Assembly (NCBI GenBank): GCA_033439795.1
Contig: JAUTDP010000009.1
Coordinates: 372,001 to 436,000, forward strand
Direction of reading: 5' to 3'
Origin: Sordaria brevicollis
Taxonomy: Eukaryota; Ascomycota; Sordariomycetes; Sordariales; Sordariaceae
Length of the DNA stretch: 64,000 nucleotides
A program made the position numbers and the translations under genes. This document shows, one piece after another, positions 36,389 to 48,270 of the stretch; the stretch's first letter is position 1; the number at the start of each line of letters is the position of its first letter. The notes under the pieces are model-generated. The model saw only the letters and a program-made list of their open reading frames with translations. It ran no database searches and was not told the DNA's origin.

Positions 36389-36881
36389 GCCTTCGCTAAA
36401 TATAAATTTAATAAGAATTAATATCAAATTTACTTCTTTTACGGCTATTATTATTAAAACGCTGATTTTAAAGGCGGTAAAAAGTACGCTATTTACGCGA
36501 CCGAATTAAATAAAATTTATTAACTTATTTTTATTATAATTTAGGTTATTTATATCGTTTAATAAACGGTTAAATATTTAAATTCTATTAATATTAATAA
36601 ACTTATTTAAATTCGCAATTTAATAATTTTAGTAAACGAATTTATAGAATATATTTTTAAATTTATAGTTTTTAATTACCTTTTTACCGGCTCTTTCGAA
36701 TCCCTCTTCTTTAATTTACTTATCCTTATAACCGCCCTTATTTTTATTACCCTACCTATTATAACCTTCGTTCTAACCTTTATTATTATTATAATTACTA
36801 TTTTTATTATTAAAGTAAATACCTCCTCTATTAAGAATTAACTTCTTTATAAGCCTAAATTTTTATTAAAAAAATTATAAA

Positions 36882-37505
36882 ATTATTTAAAGCGGAGCTT
36901 TAATATTAAGAAGTATTGAAAAAATACGGAGTAAAGCGTTAAATGTAACTTCTTTTATAATATGGTGACCCCCCTGTTACAATCCTTATAAATAGTTACG
37001 AGGTTTACCCGAAGTTTTTCGTATTAGGATTGGTTGGAAAAAGATTCTCGAATTGGAATTAGTTGGATTAGACCCCCCATCCCTATCCACTAAGCTCGCT
37101 TAAAGCTTGGCATTTGAAAGTGGGTCCTATCAACACAAAGTGGGTACTAAAATGATGAGTAAGCCGAGACGAGTAGTTTGGTACCACTCACGTGACCGTA
37201 GCTAGCTTGCCAGCCGAGAAAAACGACTTTGAAAAAAAAAAAACCGACGGATGGATTTTCGAGGGAAGAATTTCAAAAATTTCGCTGTCTTTCCACCTTC
37301 TTACTTACCCTGTAGTTTCCAAAAAAAAAAATTTAATAAAAAAAATTTAATAAAAAAAAATTAATAAAAAGAATTTAATGAAAAAATTATTAAAAAATAG
37401 TAAAGTAGTAATATTGAGCTCCGCTTCAAGTAAATTTCTGCCCACCCGTATAAAATTTACCGAAGGCAAATTTTACGGGGGTACGGGGGCGGTAGCCCTC
37501 GTAAT
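36882..37505 (-). repeat. Right arm of the fold-back element
   Basis: Inverted copy of 35,721-36,388; the A-rich tract at 37,320-37,400 mirrors the T-rich tract of the left arm. Confidence 0.88.
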
Positions 37506-37999
37506 AATAATAAATCGTCGTTAATATTAATAAATCGTTAAAAGGTTTTTTTACGCGTTTCCCTTCTATTATAGCCGCCCGCCTTCCTCCTATCGAAAAG
37601 GAAGAAGAAATTCCCCAACTATTACGGGACGGATTCCCCACCAGGACAGGGTATATTGGGGTAACCTAACGAATTCGTCAAGTTAGTTTAATAGATCCGT
37701 TTAGGGAATCCCAATATAGCCTTATATAGTGCTCGATAGTAACGGACGGATTTATCTCCTTCGGGGATGGATTCTTCCCTCAATTAATCAATTATTATTT
37801 ACTATTAAAAGTTCTTACTCAATAATCTATTTATTAACCTAAGTCCTAGGTAGTAATTGTCCGTATCTTAACGAATCCGTCACTTAAGAATAACGACGTC
37901 GCTACGCATCAATCCCATTAACGAATCCGTTACTAGTAGTTCAAAGGCCTTACTGCGAACCTGCCAGTTAACGACTTCGTTAACAGGTTAGAATAGTGA

Positions 38000-40900
38000 C
38001 TACGAATCCGACTGCCGGGTTCGTAGCACCAACCTTTAATTAAAAAATAGAAATTTACGGCCCTTTCCCGTCCCCGTACCCGTAGTATATATTTTTATAC
38101 TAAAATTACCGCTATTAAATTTGCCGAAGCCGAATCCGTAGAAGTTATTACCTTTCCCTTTCCCGCTCTCGGCGTTTTGCCCTCGATTTTTTCTTTCGGT
38201 TATAATCTTTTTAATATTCTAACCTCCATTCCTATCTCTATACACTCGGTTTTCGATCCTACGGCCCCTTCGGTTATTAAAAATAAAGTAAATTTAATAA
38301 AAGGAAAGAAGGAGGGTATAAATAAGGAAATGAATAATATTATAGCCTAAATATTTTTTTTTATTATTTTTTTTTTATACGATTAAGAATTTTTTATAAT
38401 AGGTTAACCCCTATTATCCTCCCTCTTAGGATAGATTTTTTAACTTCTAACTACATTAATATTATTTCGCTCCCGAATAAATTTATTTCCCGCTCTATTA
38501 TTTCTCTAAAGGTCCTATATTTATATTTATAAGTTTATATTATTTCTCGAATTCGTTTAATATTATAATCTTTAGGAAATTTTTTAAGGGCTCTTATATA
38601 ATATTTTTAAATCTTTTCTATTTTATAAAAACGTTTTTTATAATTATACCGTTAAAATCTATAAAATTATTGATATAGAAGATTTTTTTTACTTTTTATT
38701 CCTTTTCTCCTTCTATAATTATTATTAAAAGTTACGGGTTAAATATAATTTATCCTAGGAAAGGATTTTTTATAGCCCTATATAATAAATTTACGTAAAA
38801 AACGTTATAAACGCCTATAAAAAGCCTTTCGAATTTTATTATATAGGGAAAAAGTATTTTAAATATAATATATTTTGCGTAAATTATATCGAACTTCTTT
38901 TTTAGGCGTTTAGAATCAACTATTTTAAAATTAAATCAAATTTTATTTCTAATTTAAAATCTTTTAATAAAATATTTCAACCGGTTAACGAATTTCTTTT
39001 ACTATTATACGGCGGTAATTATAGTAATTTAATATAAATCCGAAATTTATTATAATTTTTCGACGAATTTATAGGCCTTCTTTTTTAAAATAAATATTAT
39101 AAATAGGGGTATAGAATTATTTATTATTAAAATTATAGGGCTAATTTCGTAATTATAGGAAATAAAGAATAGGTTTATACCGATCGAAATATTAATTTTA
39201 TTATTAATAGCGAATTATATTATTGAGGTTTAATGATTTTAATTATTTTACAAATAATTAATATATATTTTAAAGAAGGCATAAACTTTTTAATTCATTT
39301 TTTTTAAACCCCCGTTTATTTATAGGTAGTAAATAATATTAAAGAATTACTCTATATTTATTAATTTATAAAAACCTTTCTAAAATTTATTTATTTAATT
39401 AATATTTTTATTATTAGCGATAATTCGTAATTAATTATAATAATAGATAAAATAAAAAAGGAATTATTCTATATATAAATTTACGTTTATATAGTATATA
39501 AATTTTAGAATTACTCCCTTTATTAATCGGTCCTTATAAATTAATAAATAGGTGTTACCCTTAAAATTTAAAAAATTAGTAATAAAATCCAATTACAAAT
39601 TTCGGTATTAATATTCTAAGGGTGATAAGGATTAAAGAAGCCTTCGTTTTTTATTTTTTTAAATTTTTATTGAATTATATACGTAATAATTATATAAAAA
39701 CCATCGAATTTAAAGGCTTAATAAAGGTTAATATTATTCTTTTATAAATATATAAATTATTCTTTCCCTTCCCGGGTAATTAAAGATAAAAATTTCATAT
39801 ACGTATTGAATTAAAACAGTACGTAAGGCGTTAAATTAATATTCCTTTTCTATTATTATTAAAGCTATTATTTCTATAGCCGCGGGAATTTTTAAAATTT
39901 AAAACTTTCCTTTATATTTTAATCGCCCTAAATTATTTATAATATAATCGGCGATTTATATTTTAAATTATAAAAATAATTTAAAAATACGGGCATTTTC
40001 GGTAATAACTTATAATATAATTTAATATATAGAATCTTTTTAAATTATTTAATTTTAAAACTATTATAAATCCGGATTTTCAAAAATTTATATTTCTCTT
40101 ACCTGTTTTAACGTTATAAAAGAGGTAGAAATTCGTACGTATTTTTTAAATAGGGATTCCGGGATAAATCATATATTTTTAATTTCCAAATCTTCCCTTA
40201 TAAAATTATCCTAATTTCGGCGGGATAAAGCGTTTAAAATTACAATATCTTTACCCAATTTATAAACGATATTAAAATTAAAATATAAGAAGTACTCTAC
40301 TTAATAGACTTATTTTTTAAATAACCGCTATTTTTCTATAAAATAGTTTAAATTCCTATAATCTATTAAAATAGTAAATTCCTTATAATTATAGAATTTT
40401 ATAAATTATTCCTCCAAGTAAAAAATAATTATTAATATTTCTTTATTATAAATCGGGTAATTTTATTCTATTAACGCCAATTTTCGAAAATAAAAATTAA
40501 TAATTTTATATATACCGTTCTTTTAATCTTATATAATTACTCTTCCGAAAGTATAATTATTATAATTTATTTTTAAATAAATAACTTTCTTAAAATTAAA
40601 TTCTATAAATATAAGGATTTTCGTAAATAGGGTTTTTAATAATTAAAACGTAAATTCGTATTCTTTAATCCATTTAAAAATTATTTCCTTTTTTATAAAT
40701 ATTATTAAGGGCGTAATTACTTTCGAAAATTATAGGATAAATATCTAGTAATAATTTATAAAATTCAAAAAATTACGTACCCCTTTTTATAATATAAATA
40801 AAAATTCATTTAAAATTACTTTAATTTTATTTAAATTTATTTATATATTTACGCTTATATAAATAATAAATTTTAAATATTTAATTTTTGTAATTATAAA

Positions 40901-42800
40901 TTCGTATTTATTAAGGTTAAAATATAGATTATATAGAATTAATCTCTTTAATACTTTTTTAACCTTTTTTATATAATCTTCTTTAATTTTTAATAAATAT
41001 ATAAATACGTTATTTATATATACCGAGCAAAATTCGTTTAAAAAATTTTTTAAAATAAAATTGATATATTATTAAAATAACGTTAAGGCTTTTAAAAGTC
41101 CGAAAAGGATTACTAATTATTCGAAGAGCCCGTACCGTATTCGAAATACCGTTTTCTATTCTTCTTTTACGGCTATACGTATTTTATAAAAAACCTATAT
41201 TACGTTTATTTTAATATATCATTTTATACCTTTAAAAATTTTAAAAATATTCCGAATTAAGAGTAGGGGGTAATAATTTAAATATATAATAATATTAAAC
41301 GTTCGGTAATTATAATAAAATCGCAAACCGCTTTCCGGTTTTTTAATAAATAAAATTAGGATAGTAATTTCTAAATTATTTGCGCGGATATATTTTTTAT
41401 TTATAAAATCCTTCAATATCTTTTTTAAAATTAATAATTCTTCCTTTAATATATTATAAATAAGTTTAAAGGGGATTAATAAATCCTAGCCGTTTAAACC
41501 CTTTTTAAAATTAATAATATAATTGATACCCGGTTTATAGGGGTTAAATTTATTAGCCTCTACCTTTATAAATAAAAGTAAAAGATAATAATATTATTAA
41601 AGTATTTTCTTTTTCAATTCTATTTTTATATAAACCTTCTTTAAAGTTAGGGTTTTTTCGATATCGTATAAATTAATTATAAAAATATAATTTTCAATTA
41701 TTACGCGTTTATATTTTTTACGGTTTCGACTTATTATTTCTATAAATATAATAACGAAAATATAAATTATAAATTTAATTTCCTTAATAAAAGGGGTATT
41801 TTCTTTCTCTTTTCTTTTAATATAAAGAATCCAATTATTTATTATTCTTATATATAAACGTTTTTTATAGGGGGCGGAATAGGCCTTATACGTAGTTAAT
41901 TATAATTTATTTAATATAATAGGGTATTCTAATTTTAGGACTACGTAAGTTATAATTAACTTTACGCAACCGTTTACTTTTATAATTATTTATATTATAT
42001 TACGAATAACGGTTCCCTTTATTATTATAAAGGTTCTTTTTACTTTACGCTTTAAAATAAAAATTATAAGGATTTTTAAATTCTATATAACTTTTTTATT
42101 AATTACGGTATAATATTAATATTTTTCATTAATAAGGATATAAATTAAATTATAATTATTAATAATAAATAAAATTAAAGTAAATTCGATTTTTATATTA
42201 TTTTCTACTTTAAAATTTTTCACTTTTTTATTTAATATTTATAAGGATTCTAATACCCGATTATATATTAAAATTACTCTTTTCCTTAATCCTTTATAAT
42301 AAATGTAAATTCGTTTTCGTTTTTTAATATTAATAGGGCTAGAGTTATAATATTAATATTAATTTTCTTATTCGGGTTTTCGGCCGGTAAATATAAGTAT
42401 TTAACGGTATAATATTTTTTAATACCGTATTTTATATAGAATTTATTTTCCTTACGCCTTTAGTATTCTTTATTAAAAATTTATTTCGCTCTAAATTAAA
42501 TTTAACCATTCCTTTTACTTTTATAACTTCTTTTTTTACCCCGAATAAATCCCGAAAAAATTCTATTTATAAATATATTTATATCGTTATTAACGTCGCG
42601 GGTTCCCGGTTTAATAGAATTTATAAAAGCTATAAATTAAAAATTCGAAATAATTTATAGAACGCTAATTTATTAAAGGATTTTAAACGCCCAATAATAA
42701 TTAATATTTTCTTAAATCTTCTTTCCCTATCGATAATTCGCTTATTTAAAAGCTTTAAAAATTTTAATTTATTCGTATTTAATAACTTAAAATTATAATA
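38000..42800 (-). pseudogene. Pol remnant of Gypsy element 2
   Basis: A 65-codon frame survives at 41,416-41,219, containing LFIKKPESGLRFYYNYRTFN, the start of the Gypsy reverse transcriptase. It continues through the catalytic box, degraded to YINNVFIY near 41,020, then YEFIITKIKYLKFII, the RNase H region, and an integrase zinc-binding region with YPGREGIIYIF near 39,750 and the LSPLEY..LDFI block near 39,590. Gag should lie between 42,800 and 43,690 but I could not recognise it. Many RIP stops; not functional. Confidence 0.85.
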
Positions 42801-43692
42801 CTTTAATATAATTATTATAATTATTAAGAAATTTCATAATAAAAATTACGTCTAGAAACTTTTAATTAAAAGCGTTATAAAATATATTTAATTTAAATTT
42901 ATCGTTCCATAAAGCCCCTCTAATTTTAAATAATTTATCCTCTTATTTTACAAAGAATATAAAAAAATATTACTTATTATATTAATATATAGTATAAAAA
43001 CGTATTAATATAATATTATATAAATAATAAAGCCCGAAAATATATTTAATTTAATTAAATAGGAATACGGGGTCCGTAATCTTATTTAAAGTATATTAGG
43101 TTTAAAAGCTTTTAAATTTCTTTTTTTTATAAATAAATAAAGTATTAAAAATTTCGAACTAAACGGCCTTATAATCTACTTGAAACTTAACCTTATTATT
43201 AATATTATAAATTTCGATAAATTATACGAAATAAAAACTAAAATTTTCCTAAATACCGTCCTAAATAGGGAGGATTACCAATTTACGCTTATAATTTAAA
43301 TTAATTCTAATTATAAAATTAACCGCATTTATAACCAGGACGCTAAAAAATACAAAATTTATTTAAAAGTAAAGGGAATAATTAATAATTTGGGCTATAG
43401 CGGTAATATAAATAACTTTAAAAAAATTGAATTTATTAATATTTAATATATTTATAATAATGGAAAGGATCTCTTAGATTTAAAAATTGTAAGGGTCTAC
43501 GGAGGTAGGTTTTATAAAAGTAGGAGGACCGGAAAGGTTTTAAGAGGAGGTATTTTATATAAAAAATACGAAAACTATTTTTTCGTTTAAATTAAATATA
43601 TTAAAATCGATTATTTTAATAATTAATATCGCTACGTTTAAATAATTATAAGCTTTCTCTCTCTCTTTTTTATAAAAGTAAGTAGAATTCAA

Positions 43693-43946
43693 TATAAAGG
43701 GGATAATAGAATATAATATAAATATTAGGCTTAATAAATTAATAAGGTTCTACAAAAAGAAGAGGGGGGAAAAACCGTACCGTAAAGCGGGGTCGTTAAC
43801 TCTATCCTTTTAAAGGGGGTTGTAGGCACGTAAATAACTCTATAGGGTCAGTGCGTACCGCCCGAGCCACAGCTATAGGAATAGCCACAGGGAGCCAGTT
43901 AGGCCGTAGAGCCTAATATAACCTCCTGGGCGGTAGCCCTATAATA
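43693..43946 (-). repeat. 5' LTR of Gypsy element 2
   Basis: Direct copy of 34,601-34,853; its 43,840-43,935 part is nearly unmutated (GCGTACCGCCCGAGCCACAG) while the first 60 bp are strongly mutated. Confidence 0.93.
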
Positions 43947-45602
43947 ATAATTTAGGAGGAATTATTATTTATAATTTAAGAGGAATTATTATTCCTACCC
44001 CCTATAATTCTATTCCGATAATATAGTTAGGGGGAGAATTTAATTAATTATTTAAGCCGCCGAAGCGATTATTTAAATTTAATCCTCCCTCTAATCCTAA
44101 TTCCCCGATTTAAAATACTATTTATATTAAAAATTATAATACTTAATATACTAAAGCTATTATTTATTTATACTTTAAATTATACCCCCGCTATTTAAAA
44201 CTTATTATTTTTACGCTAAATTCTACTTTTACTTTTATATACGCCTTCGCCGAAATTATTATTAATAATAAAAAACCTTTTAAATTTAAAAATTATTAAT
44301 AAATTCGCAACTCCCTTTATTAATTAAAATAGTAATAAGTTATAAACGCCGAATATAAATCTCTAGTATATAATAATACTTAGACTTTAGTCCCCAAACC
44401 TTTAAGACGCAAAATTCTTTTAGGAAAATAAATATGTAAATTAAAAATTAACATTAATAGCGAAATTATCCGCTATAAAGCCCGTTAGGTTATTTATAGT
44501 TTTAAACAAATAGAAGGAATCTATTATAACGAAACCTTCGTAATAATAATTAAACCTATATTATATAAAATTATCTTTACTATTATTATTATACTCGACT
44601 TAGAATTCGAATAAATAAATATTTAAATAGCCTTCTTATATAATATAATTATAAAAGAAATTTACGTAGAATAAGCCCCCGGTTTCAATAATAACCCTAA
44701 TTTAATATATTATTTTAATAAGGCCCTATATAGCCTAAAATAATTATTTTGTATTTGGTATTAAATATTATTTACTTTTTTAAAAGAATAAGGTTTTAAA
44801 TCTCTTACCGCCGATAATAATATTTTCTATAAAGGATAAATTTATATTACTATTTACGTTAATAATTTATTAATCGTTAGCCCCTTTAAAATTAAAATTA
44901 AAGAATTTAAAGAAATTTTTAGTAAATAATTCTAAATAATTAATATAGGATTATATTCCTTTTATTTAAATATAATAATAATTCGCGATTGGGCAAATTG
45001 CGTTATTCGCCTATTTTAAAGAACGTATATTAAAAAGATTTTACGGAATTTTTACTTCTAAGATATTAACCCTATTAAAACTCCTATATTAATAATTAAA
45101 ATACTAAAACCGTTTCCGGACTTTAAAATTCCCTAAAAAAATAAAATATAATATATTAGCGCTATTAGATTTTTAATATACGTAATACTAAGAACTCGCC
45201 CTAATATTATATTTATTATATCCTATTATAATAAATATATATCCAACCCTATTAAAGCGTATATTATTGTTATAAAACGGATTTTTAAATATTTACGAAG
45301 TTTATTTATTTTAGAATTTATTTATACCGGCCCGATTTATAATTTAAAAGGGTTTACGGACGCTAATTAAGTAGGAAATATTTAAAAACGACGTTTAATT
45401 TCAAATTATTTATATAATATAAATAATAATATTATTAATTAGAGTTCTAAACGATAATTTATAATTATTTTATCTTTTTACGAAACAAAATTTATTAAAT
45501 AAATATAAATAATTAAAGAGATTATTTAATTTAAATGGTTATTCCGAAAATTTAATATTATTAATAAATTTAAAGTAATTATTATTTACGGAAATAACGA
45601 AG
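43947..45602 (+). pseudogene. Right part of the split Copia element: reverse transcriptase and RNase H
   Basis: Plus-strand reading through RIP stops gives the Copia order: PKPLRRKILLGK and KININSEI..YKAR near 44,390-44,490, YNETFVIIIKP near 44,530, EIYVEQAPGF near 44,660, the catalytic box degraded to IYVNNLLIV near 44,850-44,880 (YVDD family), then LRTRPNI near 45,185 and the RNase H start GFTDANQVGN near 45,350. The reading is cut at 45,602 within the last RNase H block by a CGAGGGC-type element end, and no Copia LTR is seen beyond it. Confidence 0.87.
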
Positions 45603-46148
45603 GAATTACGAGGGCTACCGCCCCCGTACCCGCGCAAAATTTGCCTGCGGCAAATTTTACACTAGTAGGAGTAAGGGGCAGAAATCTATTTAAAGCGTAG
45701 TTTCAATATAGGTCTAGAGATATACCCTGGGTTGCCGAAACTCAAAGTATCTTATTTACTTTATTTTTTAATTTTTTAGATTTTTTTTCATTAAATTAAA
45801 TAATTACAAAATTCTTTTTATTTTAAATTTTTTAAAGTTTTTTTACTAAATTAAACTATTACGAAATTATTATCTATTTTAAAGTTTTTTAATTTTTTTT
45901 CAATAAATTAAACTATTACGATATTATTTATACCTTAATTTTTTAAAAATTCTTTTACCAAATTAAACTATTACGAAGTTATTATCTATTTTTAAATTTT
46001 TCAATTTTTCTTTTTTCTCAAATTAAACTATCACGAAATTATTATTTATTTTAAATTTTTTTCAGATTTTTTTCACTAAGTTAAACTATTACGAAATTAT
46101 TTCTATTTTAAAATTTTTTAAAAATTTTTCAAAAAAAAAAAAAAAAAA
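45603..46148 (+). mobile_element. Truncated relative of the fold-back element
   Basis: Begins TACGAGGGCTACCGCCCCCG and continues CGCAAAATTTGCCTGCGGCAAATTTTAC, matching the outer end of the 35,721 element. Similarity fades after about 45,710, where AT-rich tandem repeats replace the arm. No inverted partner end (GCCCTCG-TA) occurs downstream in the window, so one end is missing or the element is rearranged. The right limit given is the end of the poly-A run and is arbitrary. Confidence 0.6.
45793..46137. repeat. Six tandem copies of a ~57-bp AT-rich repeat
   Basis: The anchor AAATTAAACTATTACGAAAT recurs at about 45,793 (variant), 45,848, 45,905, 45,959, 46,019 and 46,079, each followed by TTATCTATTTTAAA..TTTTT. 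Spacing 54-60 bp. A poly-A run (46,131-46,148) follows. Confidence 0.85.
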
Positions 46149-46382
46149 GAGGAGTTTAAGTCTTATAATACGAACCCCGCCCTAATATCTCATAGAGAAT
46201 CGTACACTTAAACTCTCCGTTAATAATACCCGAAGGATAACCTATATTTATTTATACTTTAATTTTACGCCTTATTAATACTATAAATTACTTTTCGTAA
46301 GTAGGGTTTTTGTTTATATCCTCCAATCCTTTTTTTCGCAATTTCTTATCGAATATCTTATTTTAAATCTTATCTTATTACA

Positions 46383-46424
46383 GTCGGTCGGTCGGTCGGT
46401 CGGTCGGTCGGTCGGTCGGTCGGT
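46383..46424. repeat. (GGTC)n microsatellite
   Basis: About ten uninterrupted GTCG/GGTC units, with a second run of five at 46,463-46,484. Neither contains CpA, which may explain why they kept their G and C in this RIP-damaged region. Confidence 0.95.
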
Positions 46425-46761
46425 ATCTTCTTAAATATTATCTTCTTAAGTTTTATTTTATTTCGGTCGGTCGGTCGGTCGGTTGGGTTACTATAATTAA
46501 ATTAATAATATAGGTTTAATTTATATCAAGAATAGGGTTTTTAGTCCGGGTCTAAGGAGGCGAAGGGTCCGGGTCTAAGGGTCTAAGGGTCGGGTCCGGG
46601 GGTCCGAATCGTCCAAAAATAAAAATCGATCCGGGATTAATACGGTAGGTAGAAATATAATCCCCCTTATTTAAATTATAGAATTATTATAATTAGGTTA
46701 CCATTTATATTAATAATAAATAATTTTTGGGTATATTTTATAAAGGGAAGTATAGGTTAGA

Positions 46762-47432
46762 AATAGCGGTAAAGGTGGTAAAGGTAATAAAAGTAATAAA
46801 AGTAATAAAGTTAATAATATTAAAGGTAGTAATAATATTGAAAGTAATAATATTAAAAGTAATAAAAGTAATAAAAGTAATAAAATTAATAAAATTAGTA
46901 ATATTAAAGGTAATAATAATATTAAAAGTAATAATATTAAAAGTAGTAAAGGTGGTAAAGGTAGTAAAATTAGTAAAGTTAATAATATTAAAGGTAGTAA
47001 TAATATTAAAGGTAATAATATTAAAGGTAGTAATAATATTAATAATAATAAAAGTAATAAAAGTAATAAAGGTAATAAAATTAGTAAAATTAGTAATATC
47101 GAAGGTAGTAATAGTATTAATAGTAATAAAGGTAATAAAATTGGTAAAATTAATAAACTTAATAAAATCAATAATATTAAAGGTAGTAATAGTATTAATA
47201 ATAGTAAAAGTAATAAAGTTAATAAAATTAATAATATCGAAGGTAATAATAATATTAATAGTAATAAAGGTAATAAAATTGGTAAAGTTAGTAATATTGA
47301 AGGTAATAAAGGTAGTAAAAGTAATAAAGTTAGTAAAGGTAATAAAGTTGGTAGAATTAATAAAGTTAATAAAATTAATAATATTGAAAGTAGTAATAGT
47401 AATAATAGTATTAAAAATTATAATGGTTAAAG
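46762..47432. repeat. 670-bp AT-rich minisatellite
   Basis: Built from 9-bp-like units such as AATAAAAGT, AATAAAGGT and AATATTAAA with a strict 3-bp periodicity. The periodicity keeps one frame open on each strand (237 codons plus, 153 minus), but these would be pure Ile/Lys/Val or Leu/Pro polymers and are not genes. Larger units seem repeated (for example AATATTAAAGGTAGTAATA several times). Confidence 0.92.
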
Positions 47433-47599
47433 TCGTATAATATTATATATATTATTAATAATAATATTATTTATAAAGAAAAAATAAAAGCCGTAATATT
47501 AATAAGAGGAAAAAAAAAAGTAATTAAAATAAGGGTATCGTAAATATAAATATATATTTAAATAAAATAATTACTATATTTAATTATTATTCTAATCTA

Positions 47600-48270
47600 C
47601 TATAAAATCCCCGAAGTTGTAATTGAATTCGGTACGAAATACCGCTATAAATATTATTTTATCGTTCTCCTTCTTCTTTTCCTTTTCTTTACCCTTATCC
47701 TTCTCTTTTTCCTTCTCCTTCTCCTTCTATTATTTTAGTGTAAAAAATACCGTAACCTTACTCTCTACTATAGATAACTGTTTAATTAAGCTATTGAACC
47801 GCTTTATTAAAATTTAATACTCGGCTATAAAAATAAAATCGGCCAACGGGATAAAGGCAATAAAAGCGGCGGTAGGGATAATAGCAGGGATAAAAATACC
47901 CAAAAAACGGAAGGTATAACGGCCGGAAAAGGGTTAATTAAAGAAGGAAGATTGGGCGGAAGGAAGGAAAGTAGCGTCGAAAATTTTAAATTCCGGGGAA
48001 TTAAAGCGAATTTTCTTTTTTTTATTATTACCGTCGTTGGTAAAGACGGACAATTCGGTATTAAATAAATATTTAAAGGACCCTTTAGAAAAATAATATT
48101 AATAAATAAAAATATATAGGATATAATATAATATAAAATAATATAAATTAATTTAAAGATAATTTCGTTCTTCTCTAGGGCCTCAAAAAGGTTAATAATA
48201 TTTATAATATTATTATAATACCTATAAGCATCGTTATTATTACCCTTTTTTTAAAAATAACGGTAAATAT
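47600..48270 (-). pseudogene. Unrecognised decayed reading frame with few stops
   Basis: On the minus strand the frame runs from about 48,270 to 47,600 with only a handful of TAA/TAG codons (for example SPEFKIFDATFLPSAQSSFF near 47,980, then RFLGIFIPAIIPTAAFIAFI near 47,900, then a Lys/Glu-rich run near 47,700). It is unlike the surrounding noise. I do not recognise the family; transposon gag or host-derived sequence are both possible. Confidence 0.4.

Larger units (their letters stand above)
35721..37505. mobile_element. Fold-back element with ~650-bp inverted arms, nested in Gypsy element 2
   Basis: The left arm (35,721-36,388) and right arm (36,882-37,505) are inverted copies with mostly transition differences and small indels. 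Outer ends read ATTACGAGGGC and GCCCTCGTAAT; a TA at 35,723-35,724 and 37,502-37,503 may be the target duplication, leaving CGAGGGC...GCCCTCG as the true termini. Arms are less AT-rich than the host element and keep GGTACCAAACTACTCGTCTC-like unique sequence. The 493-bp spacer (36,389-36,881) can be read on the plus strand as an interrupted frame (GGKKYAIYATELNKIY, later hydrophobic), not recognised. It carries no visible transposase, so it was probably moved in trans. Confidence 0.85.
34601..43946 (-). mobile_element. Decayed Ty3/Gypsy LTR retrotransposon 2 (9.3 kb), inserted in the Copia element
   Basis: LTRs at 34,601-34,853 and 43,693-43,946, with ATAAT on both outer sides (34,596-34,600 and 43,947-43,951). 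A purine-only tract next to the low-coordinate LTR and reverse-transcriptase/integrase remnants show it reads on the minus strand. Without the 1.8-kb fold-back insertion it is about 7.6 kb, a normal Gypsy size. The flanks on either side are two parts of one Copia element, so this is a nested insertion. Confidence 0.92.

Noticed and set aside
46710..47440. Long open frames of 237 codons (plus) and 153 codons (minus)
   Set aside because: They follow only from the triplet-periodic AT-rich minisatellite; products would be simple Ile/Lys/Val or Leu/Pro polymers.
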